From the NCBI RefSeq assembly GCF_051014685.1, contig NW_027478789.1:62001-126000 (forward strand): a DNA stretch of 64,000 nucleotides, written 5' to 3'. The first letter of the stretch is position 1, and every line of letters starts with the position of its first letter. The translations under genes and the position numbers were made by a program. The notes under the pieces are model-generated. The model saw only the letters and a list, made by a program, of their open reading frames with translations, was not told the DNA's origin and made no database searches. Of this stretch, positions 36,058 through 49,205 are shown one piece after another. Source of the DNA: Ptiloglossa arizonensis. Lineage: Eukaryota; Arthropoda; Insecta; Hymenoptera; Colletidae.

Positions 36058-38755
36058 AGATATGGCAGTTTGGACGTAAGAAACGCTTGAGAAACTCAAA
36101 ATTTTCGCAGTTCTGATGCTCGAAACGAATGACTAGAACGGCCTAGGGGAGAAGTACGCATACCGTTGTAATCGGGCGAGTTTCTACTTTCAGATGCAAC
36201 AGAAATTATGCGGATTGGTCAATCCGTTCGAGAGATATGGCAGTTTGGAGGTAAGAAACGCTTGAGAAACTCAAAATTTTCGCAGTTCTGATGCTCGAAA
36301 CAAATAACTACCAAGGCCTAGGGGAAAACTACACATACTGTTGTAATCGGGCGAATTTCTACTTTCAGATGCAACAGAAATTATGCGGATTGGTCAATCC
36401 GTTCGCCAGATATGGCCGTTTGGATGTAAGAAACGCTTGAGAAACTCAAAATTTTCGCAGTTCTGATGCTCGAAACGAATAACTAGAACGGCCTAGGGAA
36501 AAAGTGCGCATACCGTTGTAATCGGGCGAGTTTCTACTTTCAAATGCAATGGAAATTTTGCGGATTGGTCAATCCGTTCGCGAGATATATCAGTTTGGAG
36601 GTAAGAAACGCTTGAGAAACTCAAAATTTTCGCAGTTCTGATGCTCGAAACGAATGACTAGAACGGCCTAGGGGAGAAGTACGCATACGGTTGTAATCGG
36701 GCGAGTTTCTACTTTCAGATGCAACAGAAATTATGCGGATTGGTCAATCCGTTCGAGAGATATGGCAGTTTGGAGGTAAGAAACGCTTGAGAAACTCAAA
36801 ATTTTCGCAGTTCTGATGCTCGAAACAAATAACTACCAAGGCCTAGGGGAAAACTACACATACTGTTGTAATCGGGCGCGTTTCTACTTTCAAATGCAAC
36901 AGAAATTATGCGGATTGGGCAATCCGTTCGCGTGATATGGCCGTTTGGATGTAAGAAACGCTTGAGAAACTCAAAATTTTCGCAGTTCTGATGCTCGAAA
37001 CGAATAACTAGAACGGCCTAGGGGAAAAGTGCGCATACCATTGTAATCGGGCGAGTTTCTACTTTCAGATGCAACAGAAATTTTGCGGATTGATCAATCC
37101 GTTCGCGAGATATGGCAGTTTGGACGTAAGAAACGCTTGAGAAACTCAAAATTTTCGCAGTTCTGATGCTCGAAACGAATAACTAGAACGGCCTAGGGGA
37201 AAAGTGCGCATACCGTTGTAATCGGGCGAGTTTCTACTTTCAAATGCAACAAAAATTTTGCGGATTGGTCAATCCGTTCGCGAGATGTGGCAGTTTGGAA
37301 TTAAGAAACGCTTGAGAAACTCAAAATTTTCGCAGTTCTGATGCTCGAAACGAATAACTAGAACGGCCTAGGGGACAACTACACATACCGTTGTAATCGG
37401 GCGAGTTTCTACTTTCAGATGCAACAGAAATTTTGCGGATCGGTCAATCCGTTCGCGAGATATGGCAGTTTGGAGGTAAGAAACGCTTGAGAAACTCAAA
37501 ATTTTCGCAGTTCTGATGCTCGAAACGAATAACTAGAACGGCCTAGGGGAGAAGTACGCATACCGTTGTAATCGGGCGAGTTTCTACTTTCAGATGCAAC
37601 AGAAATTATGCGGATTGGTCAATCCGTTCGAGAGATATGGCAGTTTGGAGGTAAGAAACGCTTGAGAAACTCAAAATTTTCGCAGTTCTGATGCTCGAAA
37701 CGAATAACTGGAACGGCCTAGGGGAAAAGTACGCATACCGATGTAATCGGGCGAATTTCTACTTTCAGATGCAACAGAAATTATGCGGATTGGTCAATCC
37801 GTTCGCCAGATATGGCTGTTTGGATGTAAGAAACGCTTGAGAAACTCAAAATTTTCGCAGTTCTGATGCTCGAAACGAATAACTAGAACGGCCTAGGGGA
37901 AAAGTGCGCATACCGTTGTAATCGGTCGAGTTTCTACTTTCAAGTGCAACCGAAATTTTGCGGATTGGTCAATCCGTTCGCGAGATATGGCAGTTTGGTG
38001 GTAAGAAACGCTTGAGAAACTCAAAATTTTCGCAGTTCTGATGCTCGAAACGAATAACTAGAACCGCCTAGGGGAAAAGTGCGCATACCGTTGAAATCGG
38101 GCAAGTTTCTACTTTCAAATGCAACAGAAATTTTGCGGATTGGTCAATCCGTTCGCGAGATATGGCAGTTTGGACGTAAGAAACGCTTGAGAAACTCAAA
38201 ATTTTCGCAGTTCTGATGCTCGAAACGAATGACTAGAACGGCCTAGGGGAGAAGTACGCATACCGTTGTAATCGGGCGAGTTTCTACTTTCAGATGCAAC
38301 AGAAATTATGCGGATTGGTCAATCCGTTCGAGAGATATGGCAGTTTGGAGGTAAGAAACGCTTGAGAAACTCAAAATTTTCGCAGTTCTGATGCTCGAAA
38401 CAAATAACTACCAAGGCCTAGGGGAAAACTACACATACTGTTGTAATCGGGCGAATTTCTACTTTCAGATGCAACAGAAATTATGCGGATTGGTCAATCC
38501 GTTCGCCAGATATGGCCGTTTGGATGTAAGAAACGCTTGAGAAACTCAAAATTTTCGCAGTTCTGATGCTCGAAACGAATAACTAGAACGGCCTAGGGAA
38601 AAAGTGCGCATACCGTTGTAATCGGGCGAGTTTCTACTTTCAAATGCAATGGAAATTTTGCGGATTGGTCAATCCGTTCGCGAGATATGGCAGTTTGGAG
38701 GTAAGAAACGCTTGAGAAACTCAAAATTTTCGCAGTTCTGATGCTCGAAACGAAT
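36057..38755 (+). repeat. 12-monomer (2,100-bp) sub-repeat inside the 31-monomer unit
   Basis: About 36057-36655 reappears at about 38157-38755 (offset 2,100 bp), with AAACAAATAACTACC and CAATGGAAATTTTGC in both. A second internal echo links about 37.36-38.75 kb with 40.69-42.08 kb (offset 3,324 bp; GCGGATCGGTC marker). The 31-monomer unit is therefore a 12 + 19 composite built by two earlier duplications and then copied whole. Confidence 0.8.
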
Positions 38756-41700
38756 AACTAGAACGGCCTAGGGGCAAAGTGCGCATACCGTTGTAATCGG
38801 GCGAGTTTCTACTTTCAAATGCAACAAAAATTTTGCGGATTGGTCAATCCGTTCGCGAGATGTGGCAGTTTGGAATTAAGAAACGCTTGAGAAACTCAAA
38901 ATTTTCGCAGTTCTGATGCTCGAAACGAATAACTAGAACGGCCTAGGGGAAAACTACACATACCGTTGTAATCGGGCGAGTTTCTACTTTCAGATGCAAC
39001 AGAAATTTTGCGGATTGGTCAATCCGTTCGCGAGATATGGCAGTTTGGAGATAAGAAACGCTTGAGAAACTCAAAATTTTCGCAGTTCTGATGCTCGAAA
39101 CGAATGACTAGAACGGCCAAGGGGAGAAGTACGCATACCGTTGTAATCGGGCGAGTTTCTACTTTCAGATGCAACAGAAATTTTGCGGATTGATCAATCC
39201 GTTCGCGAGATATGGCAGTTTGGACGTAAGAAACGCTTGAGAAACTCAAAATTTTCGCAGTTCTGATGCTCGACACGAATAACTAGAAACGCCTAGGGGA
39301 AAAGTGCGCATACCGTTGTAATCGGGCAAGTTTCTACTTTCAAATGCAACAGAAATTTTGCGGATTGGTCAATCCGTTCGCGAGATATGGTATTTTGGAG
39401 GTAAGAAACGCTTGAGAAACTCAAAATTTTCGCAGTTCTGATGCTCGAAACGAATAACTAGAACGGCCTAGCGGAAAATTACACCTACCGTTGTAATAGG
39501 GCGTGTTTCTACTTTCAGATGCAACAGAAATTTTGCGGATTGGCCGATCCGTTCGCGAGATATGGCAGTTTGGACGTAAGAAACGCTTGAGAAACTCAAA
39601 ATTTTCGCAGTTCTGATGCTCGACACGAATAACTAGAACGGCCTAGGGGCAAAGTTCGCACACCGTTGTAATCGGGCGAGTTTCTACTTTCAGATGCAAC
39701 AGAAATTTTGCCGATTGGTCGATCCGTTCGCGAGATGTGGCAGTTTGGAAGTAAGAAACGCTTGTGAAACTGAAAATTTTCGCAGTTCTGATGCTCGAAA
39801 CGAATAACTAGACCGGCCTAGGGGAAAGCTACACATACCGTTGTAATCGGGCGAGTTTCTACTTTCAGATGCAACAGAAATTTTGCGGATTGGTCAATCC
39901 GTTCGCGAGATATGGCAGTTTGGAGGTCAGAAACGCTTGAGAAACTCAAAATTTTCGCAGTTCTGATGCTCGAAACGAATGACTAGAACCGCCTAGGGGA
40001 AAAGTGCGCATACCGTTGTAATCGGGCGAGTTCTACTTTCAGATGCAACAGAAATTTTGCGGATTGATCAATCCGTTCGCGAGATATGGCAGTTTGGAGA
40101 TAAGAAACGTTTGAGAAACTCAAAATTTTCGCAGTTCTGATGCTCGAAACGAATAACTAGAACCGCCTAGGGGAAAAGTGCGCATACCGTTGTAATCGGG
40201 CGAGTTTCTACTTTCAAATGCAACAGAAATTTTGCGGATTGGTCAATACGTTCGCGAGATATGGCAGTTTGGAGGTAAGAAACGCTTGAGAAACTCAAAA
40301 TTTTCGCAGTTCTGATGCTCGAAACGAATAACTGGAACGGCCTAGGGGAATACTACACATACCGTTGTAATCGGGCGAGTCTCTACTTTCAAATGCAACA
40401 GAAATTTTGCGGATTGTTCAATCCGTTCGCGAGATATAACAGTTTGGAGGTAAGAAACGCTTGAGAAACTCAAAATTTTCGCAGTTCTGATGCTCGACAC
40501 TAATAACCAGAACGGCCTATGGGCAAAGTGCGCATACCGTTGTAATCGGGCGAGTTTCTACTTTCAGATGCAACAGAAATTTTGCGAATTGGTCGATCCG
40601 TTCGCGAGATGTGGCAGTTTGGAAGTAAGAAGCGCTTGAGAAACTGAAAATTTTCGCAGTTCTGATGCTCGAAACGAATAACTAGAACGGCCTAGGGGAC
40701 AACTACACATACCGTTGTAATCGGGCGAGTTTCTACTTTCAGATGCAACAGAAATTTTGCGGATCGGTCAATCCGTTCGCGAGATATGGCAGTTTGGAGG
40801 TAAGAAACGCTTGAGAAACTCAAAATTTTCGCAGTTCTGATGCTCGAAACGAATAACTAGAACGGCCTAGGGGAGAAGTACGCATACCGTTGTAATCGGG
40901 CGAGTTTCTACTTTCAGATGCAACAGAAATTATGCGGATTGGTCAATCCGTTCGAGAGATATGGCAGTTTGGAGGTAAGAAACGCTTGAGAAACTCAAAA
41001 TTTTCGCAGTTCTGATGCTCGAAACGAATAACTGGAACGGCCTAGGGGAAAAGTACGCATACCGATGTAATCGGGCGAATTTCTACTTTCAGATGCAACA
41101 GAAATTATGCGGATTGGTCAATCCGTTCGCCAGATATGGCTGTTTGGATGTAAGAAACGCTTGAGAAACTCAAAATTTTCGCAGTTCTGATGCTCGAAAC
41201 GAATAACTAGAACGGCCTAGGGGAAAAGTGCGCATACCGTTGTAATCGGTCGAGTTTCTACTTTCAAGTGCAACCGAAATTTTGCGGATTGGTCAATCCG
41301 TTCGCGAGATATGGCAGTTTGGTGGTAAGAAACGCTTGAGAAACTCAAAATTTTCGCAGTTCTGATGCTCGAAACGAATAACTAGAACCGCCTAGGGGAA
41401 AAGTGCGCATACCGTTGAAATCGGGCAAGTTTCTACTTTCAAATGCAACAGAAATTTTGCGGATTGGTCAATCCGTTCGCGAGATATGGCAGTTTGGACG
41501 TAAGAAACGCTTGAGAAACTCAAAATTTTCGCAGTTCTGATGCTCGAAACGAATGACTAGAACGGCCTAGGGGAGAAGTACGCATACCGTTGTAATCGGG
41601 CGAGTTTCTACTTTCAGATGCAACAGAAATTATGCGGATTGGTCAATCCGTTCGAGAGATATGGCAGTTTGGAGGTAAGAAACGCTTGAGAAACTCAAAA

Positions 41701-44700
41701 TTTTCGCAGTTCTGATGCTCGAAACAAATAACTACCAAGGCCTAGGGGAAAACTACACATACTGTTGTAATCGGGCGAATTTCTACTTTCAGATGCAACA
41801 GAAATTATGCGGATTGGTCAATCCGTTCGCCAGATATGGCCGTTTGGATGTAAGAAACGCTTGAGAAACTCAAAATTTTCGCAGTTCTGATGCTCGAAAC
41901 GAATAACTAGAACGGCCTAGGGAAAAAGTGCGCATACCGTTGTAATCGGGCGAGTTTCTACTTTCAAATGCAATGGAAATTTTGCGGATTGGTCAATCCG
42001 TTCGCGAGATATGGCAGTTTGGAGGTAAGAAACGCTTGAGAAACTCAAAATTTTCGCAGTTCTGATGCTCGAAACGAATGACTAGAACGGCCTAGGGGAG
42101 AAGTACGCATACGGTTGTAATCGGGCGAGTTTCTACTTTCAGATGCAACAGAAATTATGCGGATTGGTCAATCCGTTCGAGAGATATGGCAGTTTGGAGG
42201 TAAGAAACGCTTGAGAAACTCAAAATTTTCGCAGTTCTGATGCTCGAAACAAATAACTACCAAGGCCTAGGGGAAAACTACACATACTGTTGTAATCGGG
42301 CGCGTTTCTACTTTCAAATGCAACAGAAATTATGCGGATTGGGCAATCCGTTCGCGTGATATGGCCGTTTGGATGTAAGAAACGCTTGAGAAACTCAAAA
42401 TTTTCGCAGTTCTGATGCTCGAAACGAATAACTAGAACGGCCTAGGGGAAAAGTGCGCATACCATTGTAATCGGGCGAGTTTCTACTTTCAGATGCAACA
42501 GAAATTTTGCGGATTGATCAATCCGTTCGCGAGATATGGCAGTTTGGACGTAAGAAACGCTTGAGAAACTCAAAATTTTCGCAGTTCTGATGCTCGAAAC
42601 GAATAACTAGAACGGCCTAGGGGAAAAGTGCGCATACCGTTGTAATCGGGCGAGTTTCTACTTTCAAATGCAACAAAAATTTTGCGGATTGGTCAATCCG
42701 TTCGCGAGATGTGGCAGTTTGGAATTAAGAAACGCTTGAGAAACTCAAAATTTTCGCAGTTCTGATGCTCGAAACGAATAACTAGAACGGCCTAGGGGAC
42801 AACTACACATACCGTTGTAATCGGGCGAGTTTCTACTTTCAGATGCAACAGAAATTTTGCGGATCGGTCAATCCGTTCGCGAGATATGGCAGTTTGGAGG
42901 TAAGAAACGCTTGAGAAACTCAAAATTTTCGCAGTTCTGATGCTCGAAACGAATAACTAGAACGGCCTAGGGGAGAAGTACGCATACCGTTGTAATCGGG
43001 CGAGTTTCTACTTTCAGATGCAACAGAAATTATGCGGATTGGTCAATCCGTTCGAGAGATATGGCAGTTTGGAGGTAAGAAACGCTTGAGAAACTCAAAA
43101 TTTTCGCAGTTCTGATGCTCGAAACGAATAACTGGAACGGCCTAGGGGAAAAGTACGCATACCGATGTAATCGGGCGAATTTCTACTTTCAGATGCAACA
43201 GAAATTATGCGGATTGGTCAATCCGTTCGCCAGATATGGCTGTTTGGATGTAAGAAACGCTTGAGAAACTCAAAATTTTCGCAGTTCTGATGCTCGAAAC
43301 GAATAACTAGAACGGCCTAGGGGAAAAGTGCGCATACCGTTGTAATCGGTCGAGTTTCTACTTTCAAGTGCAACCGAAATTTTGCGGATTGGTCAATCCG
43401 TTCGCGAGATATGGCAGTTTGGTGGTAAGAAACGCTTGAGAAACTCAAAATTTTCGCAGTTCTGATGCTCGAAACGAATAACTAGAACCGCCTAGGGGAA
43501 AAGTGCGCATACCGTTGAAATCGGGCAAGTTTCTACTTTCAAATGCAACAGAAATTTTGCGGATTGGTCAATCCGTTCGCGAGATATGGCAGTTTGGACG
43601 TAAGAAACGCTTGAGAAACTCAAAATTTTCGCAGTTCTGATGCTCGAAACGAATGACTAGAACGGCCTAGGGGAGAAGTACGCATACCGTTGTAATCGGG
43701 CGAGTTTCTACTTTCAGATGCAACAGAAATTATGCGGATTGGTCAATCCGTTCGAGAGATATGGCAGTTTGGAGGTAAGAAACGCTTGAGAAACTCAAAA
43801 TTTTCGCAGTTCTGATGCTCGAAACAAATAACTACCAAGGCCTAGGGGAAAACTACACATACTGTTGTAATCGGGCGAATTTCTACTTTCAGATGCAACA
43901 GAAATTATGCGGATTGGTCAATCCGTTCGCCAGATATGGCCGTTTGGATGTAAGAAACGCTTGAGAAACTCAAAATTTTCGCAGTTCTGATGCTCGAAAC
44001 GAATAACTAGAACGGCCTAGGGAAAAAGTGCGCATACCGTTGTAATCGGGCGAGTTTCTACTTTCAAATGCAATGGAAATTTTGCGGATTGGTCAATCCG
44101 TTCGCGAGATATGGCAGTTTGGAGGTAAGAAACGCTTGAGAAACTCAAAATTTTCGCAGTTCTGATGCTCGAAACGAATAACTAGAACGGCCTAGGGGCA
44201 AAGTGCGCATACCGTTGTAATCGGGCGAGTTTCTACTTTCAAATGCAACAAAAATTTTGCGGATTGGTCAATCCGTTCGCGAGATGTGGCAGTTTGGAAT
44301 TAAGAAACGCTTGAGAAACTCAAAATTTTCGCAGTTCTGATGCTCGAAACGAATAACTAGAACGGCCTAGGGGAAAACTACACATACCGTTGTAATCGGG
44401 CGAGTTTCTACTTTCAGATGCAACAGAAATTTTGCGGATTGGTCAATCCGTTCGCGAGATATGGCAGTTTGGAGATAAGAAACGCTTGAGAAACTCAAAA
44501 TTTTCGCAGTTCTGATGCTCGAAACGAATGACTAGAACGGCCAAGGGGAGAAGTACGCATACCGTTGTAATCGGGCGAGTTTCTACTTTCAGATGCAACA
44601 GAAATTTTGCGGATTGATCAATCCGTTCGCGAGATATGGCAGTTTGGACGTAAGAAACGCTTGAGAAACTCAAAATTTTCGCAGTTCTGATGCTCGACAC

Positions 44701-47700
44701 GAATAACTAGAAACGCCTAGGGGAAAAGTGCGCATACCGTTGTAATCGGGCAAGTTTCTACTTTCAAATGCAACAGAAATTTTGCGGATTGGTCAATCCG
44801 TTCGCGAGATATGGTATTTTGGAGGTAAGAAACGCTTGAGAAACTCAAAATTTTCGCAGTTCTGATGCTCGAAACGAATAACTAGAACGGCCTAGCGGAA
44901 AATTACACCTACCGTTGTAATAGGGCGTGTTTCTACTTTCAGATGCAACAGAAATTTTGCGGATTGGCCGATCCGTTCGCGAGATATGGCAGTTTGGACG
45001 TAAGAAACGCTTGAGAAACTCAAAATTTTCGCAGTTCTGATGCTCGACACGAATAACTAGAACGGCCTAGGGGCAAAGTTCGCACACCGTTGTAATCGGG
45101 CGAGTTTCTACTTTCAGATGCAACAGAAATTTTGCCGATTGGTCGATCCGTTCGCGAGATGTGGCAGTTTGGAAGTAAGAAACGCTTGTGAAACTGAAAA
45201 TTTTCGCAGTTCTGATGCTCGAAACGAATAACTAGACCGGCCTAGGGGAAAGCTACACATACCGTTGTAATCGGGCGAGTTTCTACTTTCAGATGCAACA
45301 GAAATTTTGCGGATTGGTCAATCCGTTCGCGAGATATGGCAGTTTGGAGGTCAGAAACGCTTGAGAAACTCAAAATTTTCGCAGTTCTGATGCTCGAAAC
45401 GAATGACTAGAACCGCCTAGGGGAAAAGTGCGCATACCGTTGTAATCGGGCGAGTTCTACTTTCAGATGCAACAGAAATTTTGCGGATTGATCAATCCGT
45501 TCGCGAGATATGGCAGTTTGGAGATAAGAAACGTTTGAGAAACTCAAAATTTTCGCAGTTCTGATGCTCGAAACGAATAACTAGAACCGCCTAGGGGAAA
45601 AGTGCGCATACCGTTGTAATCGGGCGAGTTTCTACTTTCAAATGCAACAGAAATTTTGCGGATTGGTCAATACGTTCGCGAGATATGGCAGTTTGGAGGT
45701 AAGAAACGCTTGAGAAACTCAAAATTTTCGCAGTTCTGATGCTCGAAACGAATAACTGGAACGGCCTAGGGGAATACTACACATACCGTTGTAATCGGGC
45801 GAGTCTCTACTTTCAAATGCAACAGAAATTTTGCGGATTGTTCAATCCGTTCGCGAGATATAACAGTTTGGAGGTAAGAAACGCTTGAGAAACTCAAAAT
45901 TTTCGCAGTTCTGATGCTCGACACTAATAACCAGAACGGCCTATGGGCAAAGTGCGCATACCGTTGTAATCGGGCGAGTTTCTACTTTCAGATGCAACAG
46001 AAATTTTGCGAATTGGTCGATCCGTTCGCGAGATGTGGCAGTTTGGAAGTAAGAAGCGCTTGAGAAACTGAAAATTTTCGCAGTTCTGATGCTCGAAACG
46101 AATAACTAGAACGGCCTAGGGGACAACTACACATACCGTTGTAATCGGGCGAGTTTCTACTTTCAGATGCAACAGAAATTTTGCGGATCGGTCAATCCGT
46201 TCGCGAGATATGGCAGTTTGGAGGTAAGAAACGCTTGAGAAACTCAAAATTTTCGCAGTTCTGATGCTCGAAACGAATAACTAGAACGGCCTAGGGGAGA
46301 AGTACGCATACCGTTGTAATCGGGCGAGTTTCTACTTTCAGATGCAACAGAAATTATGCGGATTGGTCAATCCGTTCGAGAGATATGGCAGTTTGGAGGT
46401 AAGAAACGCTTGAGAAACTCAAAATTTTCGCAGTTCTGATGCTCGAAACGAATAACTGGAACGGCCTAGGGGAAAAGTACGCATACCGATGTAATCGGGC
46501 GAATTTCTACTTTCAGATGCAACAGAAATTATGCGGATTGGTCAATCCGTTCGCCAGATATGGCTGTTTGGATGTAAGAAACGCTTGAGAAACTCAAAAT
46601 TTTCGCAGTTCTGATGCTCGAAACGAATAACTAGAACGGCCTAGGGGAAAAGTGCGCATACCGTTGTAATCGGTCGAGTTTCTACTTTCAAGTGCAACCG
46701 AAATTTTGCGGATTGGTCAATCCGTTCGCGAGATATGGCAGTTTGGTGGTAAGAAACGCTTGAGAAACTCAAAATTTTCGCAGTTCTGATGCTCGAAACG
46801 AATAACTAGAACCGCCTAGGGGAAAAGTGCGCATACCGTTGAAATCGGGCAAGTTTCTACTTTCAAATGCAACAGAAATTTTGCGGATTGGTCAATCCGT
46901 TCGCGAGATATGGCAGTTTGGACGTAAGAAACGCTTGAGAAACTCAAAATTTTCGCAGTTCTGATGCTCGAAACGAATGACTAGAACGGCCTAGGGGAGA
47001 AGTACGCATACCGTTGTAATCGGGCGAGTTTCTACTTTCAGATGCAACAGAAATTATGCGGATTGGTCAATCCGTTCGAGAGATATGGCAGTTTGGAGGT
47101 AAGAAACGCTTGAGAAACTCAAAATTTTCGCAGTTCTGATGCTCGAAACAAATAACTACCAAGGCCTAGGGGAAAACTACACATACTGTTGTAATCGGGC
47201 GAATTTCTACTTTCAGATGCAACAGAAATTATGCGGATTGGTCAATCCGTTCGCCAGATATGGCCGTTTGGATGTAAGAAACGCTTGAGAAACTCAAAAT
47301 TTTCGCAGTTCTGATGCTCGAAACGAATAACTAGAACGGCCTAGGGAAAAAGTGCGCATACCGTTGTAATCGGGCGAGTTTCTACTTTCAAATGCAATGG
47401 AAATTTTGCGGATTGGTCAATCCGTTCGCGAGATATGGCAGTTTGGAGGTAAGAAACGCTTGAGAAACTCAAAATTTTCGCAGTTCTGATGCTCGAAACG
47501 AATGACTAGAACGGCCTAGGGGAGAAGTACGCATACGGTTGTAATCGGGCGAGTTTCTACTTTCAGATGCAACAGAAATTATGCGGATTGGTCAATCCGT
47601 TCGAGAGATATGGCAGTTTGGAGGTAAGAAACGCTTGAGAAACTCAAAATTTTCGCAGTTCTGATGCTCGAAACAAATAACTACCAAGGCCTAGGGGAAA

Positions 47701-47935
47701 ACTACACATACTGTTGTAATCGGGCGCGTTTCTACTTTCAAATGCAACAGAAATTATGCGGATTGGGCAATCCGTTCGCGTGATATGGCCGTTTGGATGT
47801 AAGAAACGCTTGAGAAACTCAAAATTTTCGCAGTTCTGATGCTCGAAACGAATAACTAGAACGGCCTAGGGGAAAAGTGCGCATACCATTGTAATCGGGC
47901 GAGTTTCTACTTTCAGATGCAACAGAAATTTTGCG
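36057..47935 (+). repeat. 31-monomer HOR (5,424 bp), about 2.2 copies
   Basis: AAACAAATAACTACC recurs at 36298, 41722 and 47146 (and at 38398/43822, 36828/42252/47676 within units), giving a period of 5,424 bp. The left breakpoint is near 36050 (GGTCGATCC versus GGTCAATCC) and the right breakpoint near 47935 (GATCAATCC expected, GGTCAATCC found). Even rare private changes are shared by successive copies, such as CTTGTGAAACTG near 39763 and 45187 and AAGAAGCGC near 40628 and 46052. The only difference I noticed between full copies is ATATATCAG near 36588 versus ATATGGCAG near 42012. This implies very recent duplication or an assembly effect. Confidence 0.88.
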
Positions 47936-49205
47936 GATTGGTCAATCCGTTCGCGAGATGTGGCAGTTTTAAGGTAAGAAACGCTTGGGAAACTCAAAAT
48001 TTTCGCAGTTCTGATGCTCGAAACTAATAACTAGAACGGCCTAGGGTAAAAGTACGCATACCGATGTAATCGGGCGAATTTCTACTTTCAGATGCAACAG
48101 AAATTATGCGGATTGGTCAATCCGTTCGCCAGATATGGCAGTTTGGAGGTAAGAAACGCTTGAGAAACTCAAAATTTTCGCAGTTCTGATGCTCGAAACG
48201 AATGACTAGAACGGCCTAGGGGAGAAGTACGCATACCGTTGTAATCGGGCGAGTTTCTACTTTCAGATGCAACAGAAATTATGCGGATTGGTCAATCCGT
48301 TCGAGAGATATGGCAGTTTGGAGGTAAGAAACGCTTGAGAAACTCAAAGTTTTCGCAGTTCTGATGCTCGAAATGAATAACTGGAACGGCCTAGGGGAAA
48401 AGTATGCATACCGATATAATCGGGCGAATTTCTACTTTCAGATGCAACAGAAATTATGCGGATTGGTCAATCCGTTCGCCAGATATGGCTGTTTGGATGT
48501 AAGAAACGCTTGAGAAACTCAAAATTTTCGCAGTTCTGATGCGCGAAACGAATAACTAGAACGGCCTAGGGGAAAAGTGCGCATACCGTTGTAATCGAGC
48601 GAGTTTCTACTTTCAAGTGCAACCGAAATTTTGCGGATTGGTCAATTCGTTCGCGAGATGTGGCTGTTTGGAGGTAAGAAACGCTTGAGAAACTCAAAAT
48701 TTTCGCAGTTCTGATACTCGAAACGAATAACAAGAACGGCCTATGGGAAAAGTACGCATACCGATGTAATAGGGCGTGTTTCTACTTTCAGATGCAACAG
48801 AAATTTTGCGGATTGGTCGATCCGTTCGCGAGATATGGCAGTTTGGACGTAAGAAACGCTTGAGAAACTCAAAATTTTCGCAGTTCTGATGCTCGAAATG
48901 AATAACTGGAACGGCCTAGGGGAAAAGTACGCATACCGATGTAATCGGGCGAATTTCTACTTTCAGATGCAACAGAAATTATGCGGATTGGTCAATCCGT
49001 TCGCCAGATATGGCTGTTTGGATGTAAGAAACGCTTGAGAAACTCAAAATTTTCGCAGTTCTGATGCTCGAAACGAATGACTAGAACGGCCTAGGGGAGA
49101 AGTACGCATACCGTTGTAATCGGGCGAGTTTCTAATTTCAGATGCAACAGAAATTATGCGGATTGGTCAATCCGTTCGCGAGATATGGCAGTTTGGAGGT
49201 CAGAA
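47935..49205 (+). repeat. Divergent monomer island between two HOR zones
   Basis: About seven monomers here carry an unusual density of private substitutions: CAAAGTTTTCGC near 48346, GTATGCATACCGATATAATC near 48402, GATGCGCG near 48539, AATCGAGCG near 48595, TCAATTCG near 48644, GATACTCG near 48713, AACAAGAACGGCCTATGGG near 48729, and TCTAATTTC near 49131. Some monomers are chimaeras of known classes. It resembles relict sequence left between two expanding HORs. Confidence 0.75.

Noticed and set aside
39019..39276. An 85-codon minus-strand frame near 33945, 39019 and 44443
   Set aside because: It is carried along with the 31-monomer HOR and its relative. It has no recognisable domain and its peptide is the translated satellite.
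48700..48800. Transposon or unique insertion in the divergent island
   Set aside because: The 175-bp phase is unbroken through the region; only substitutions and class switches are present.
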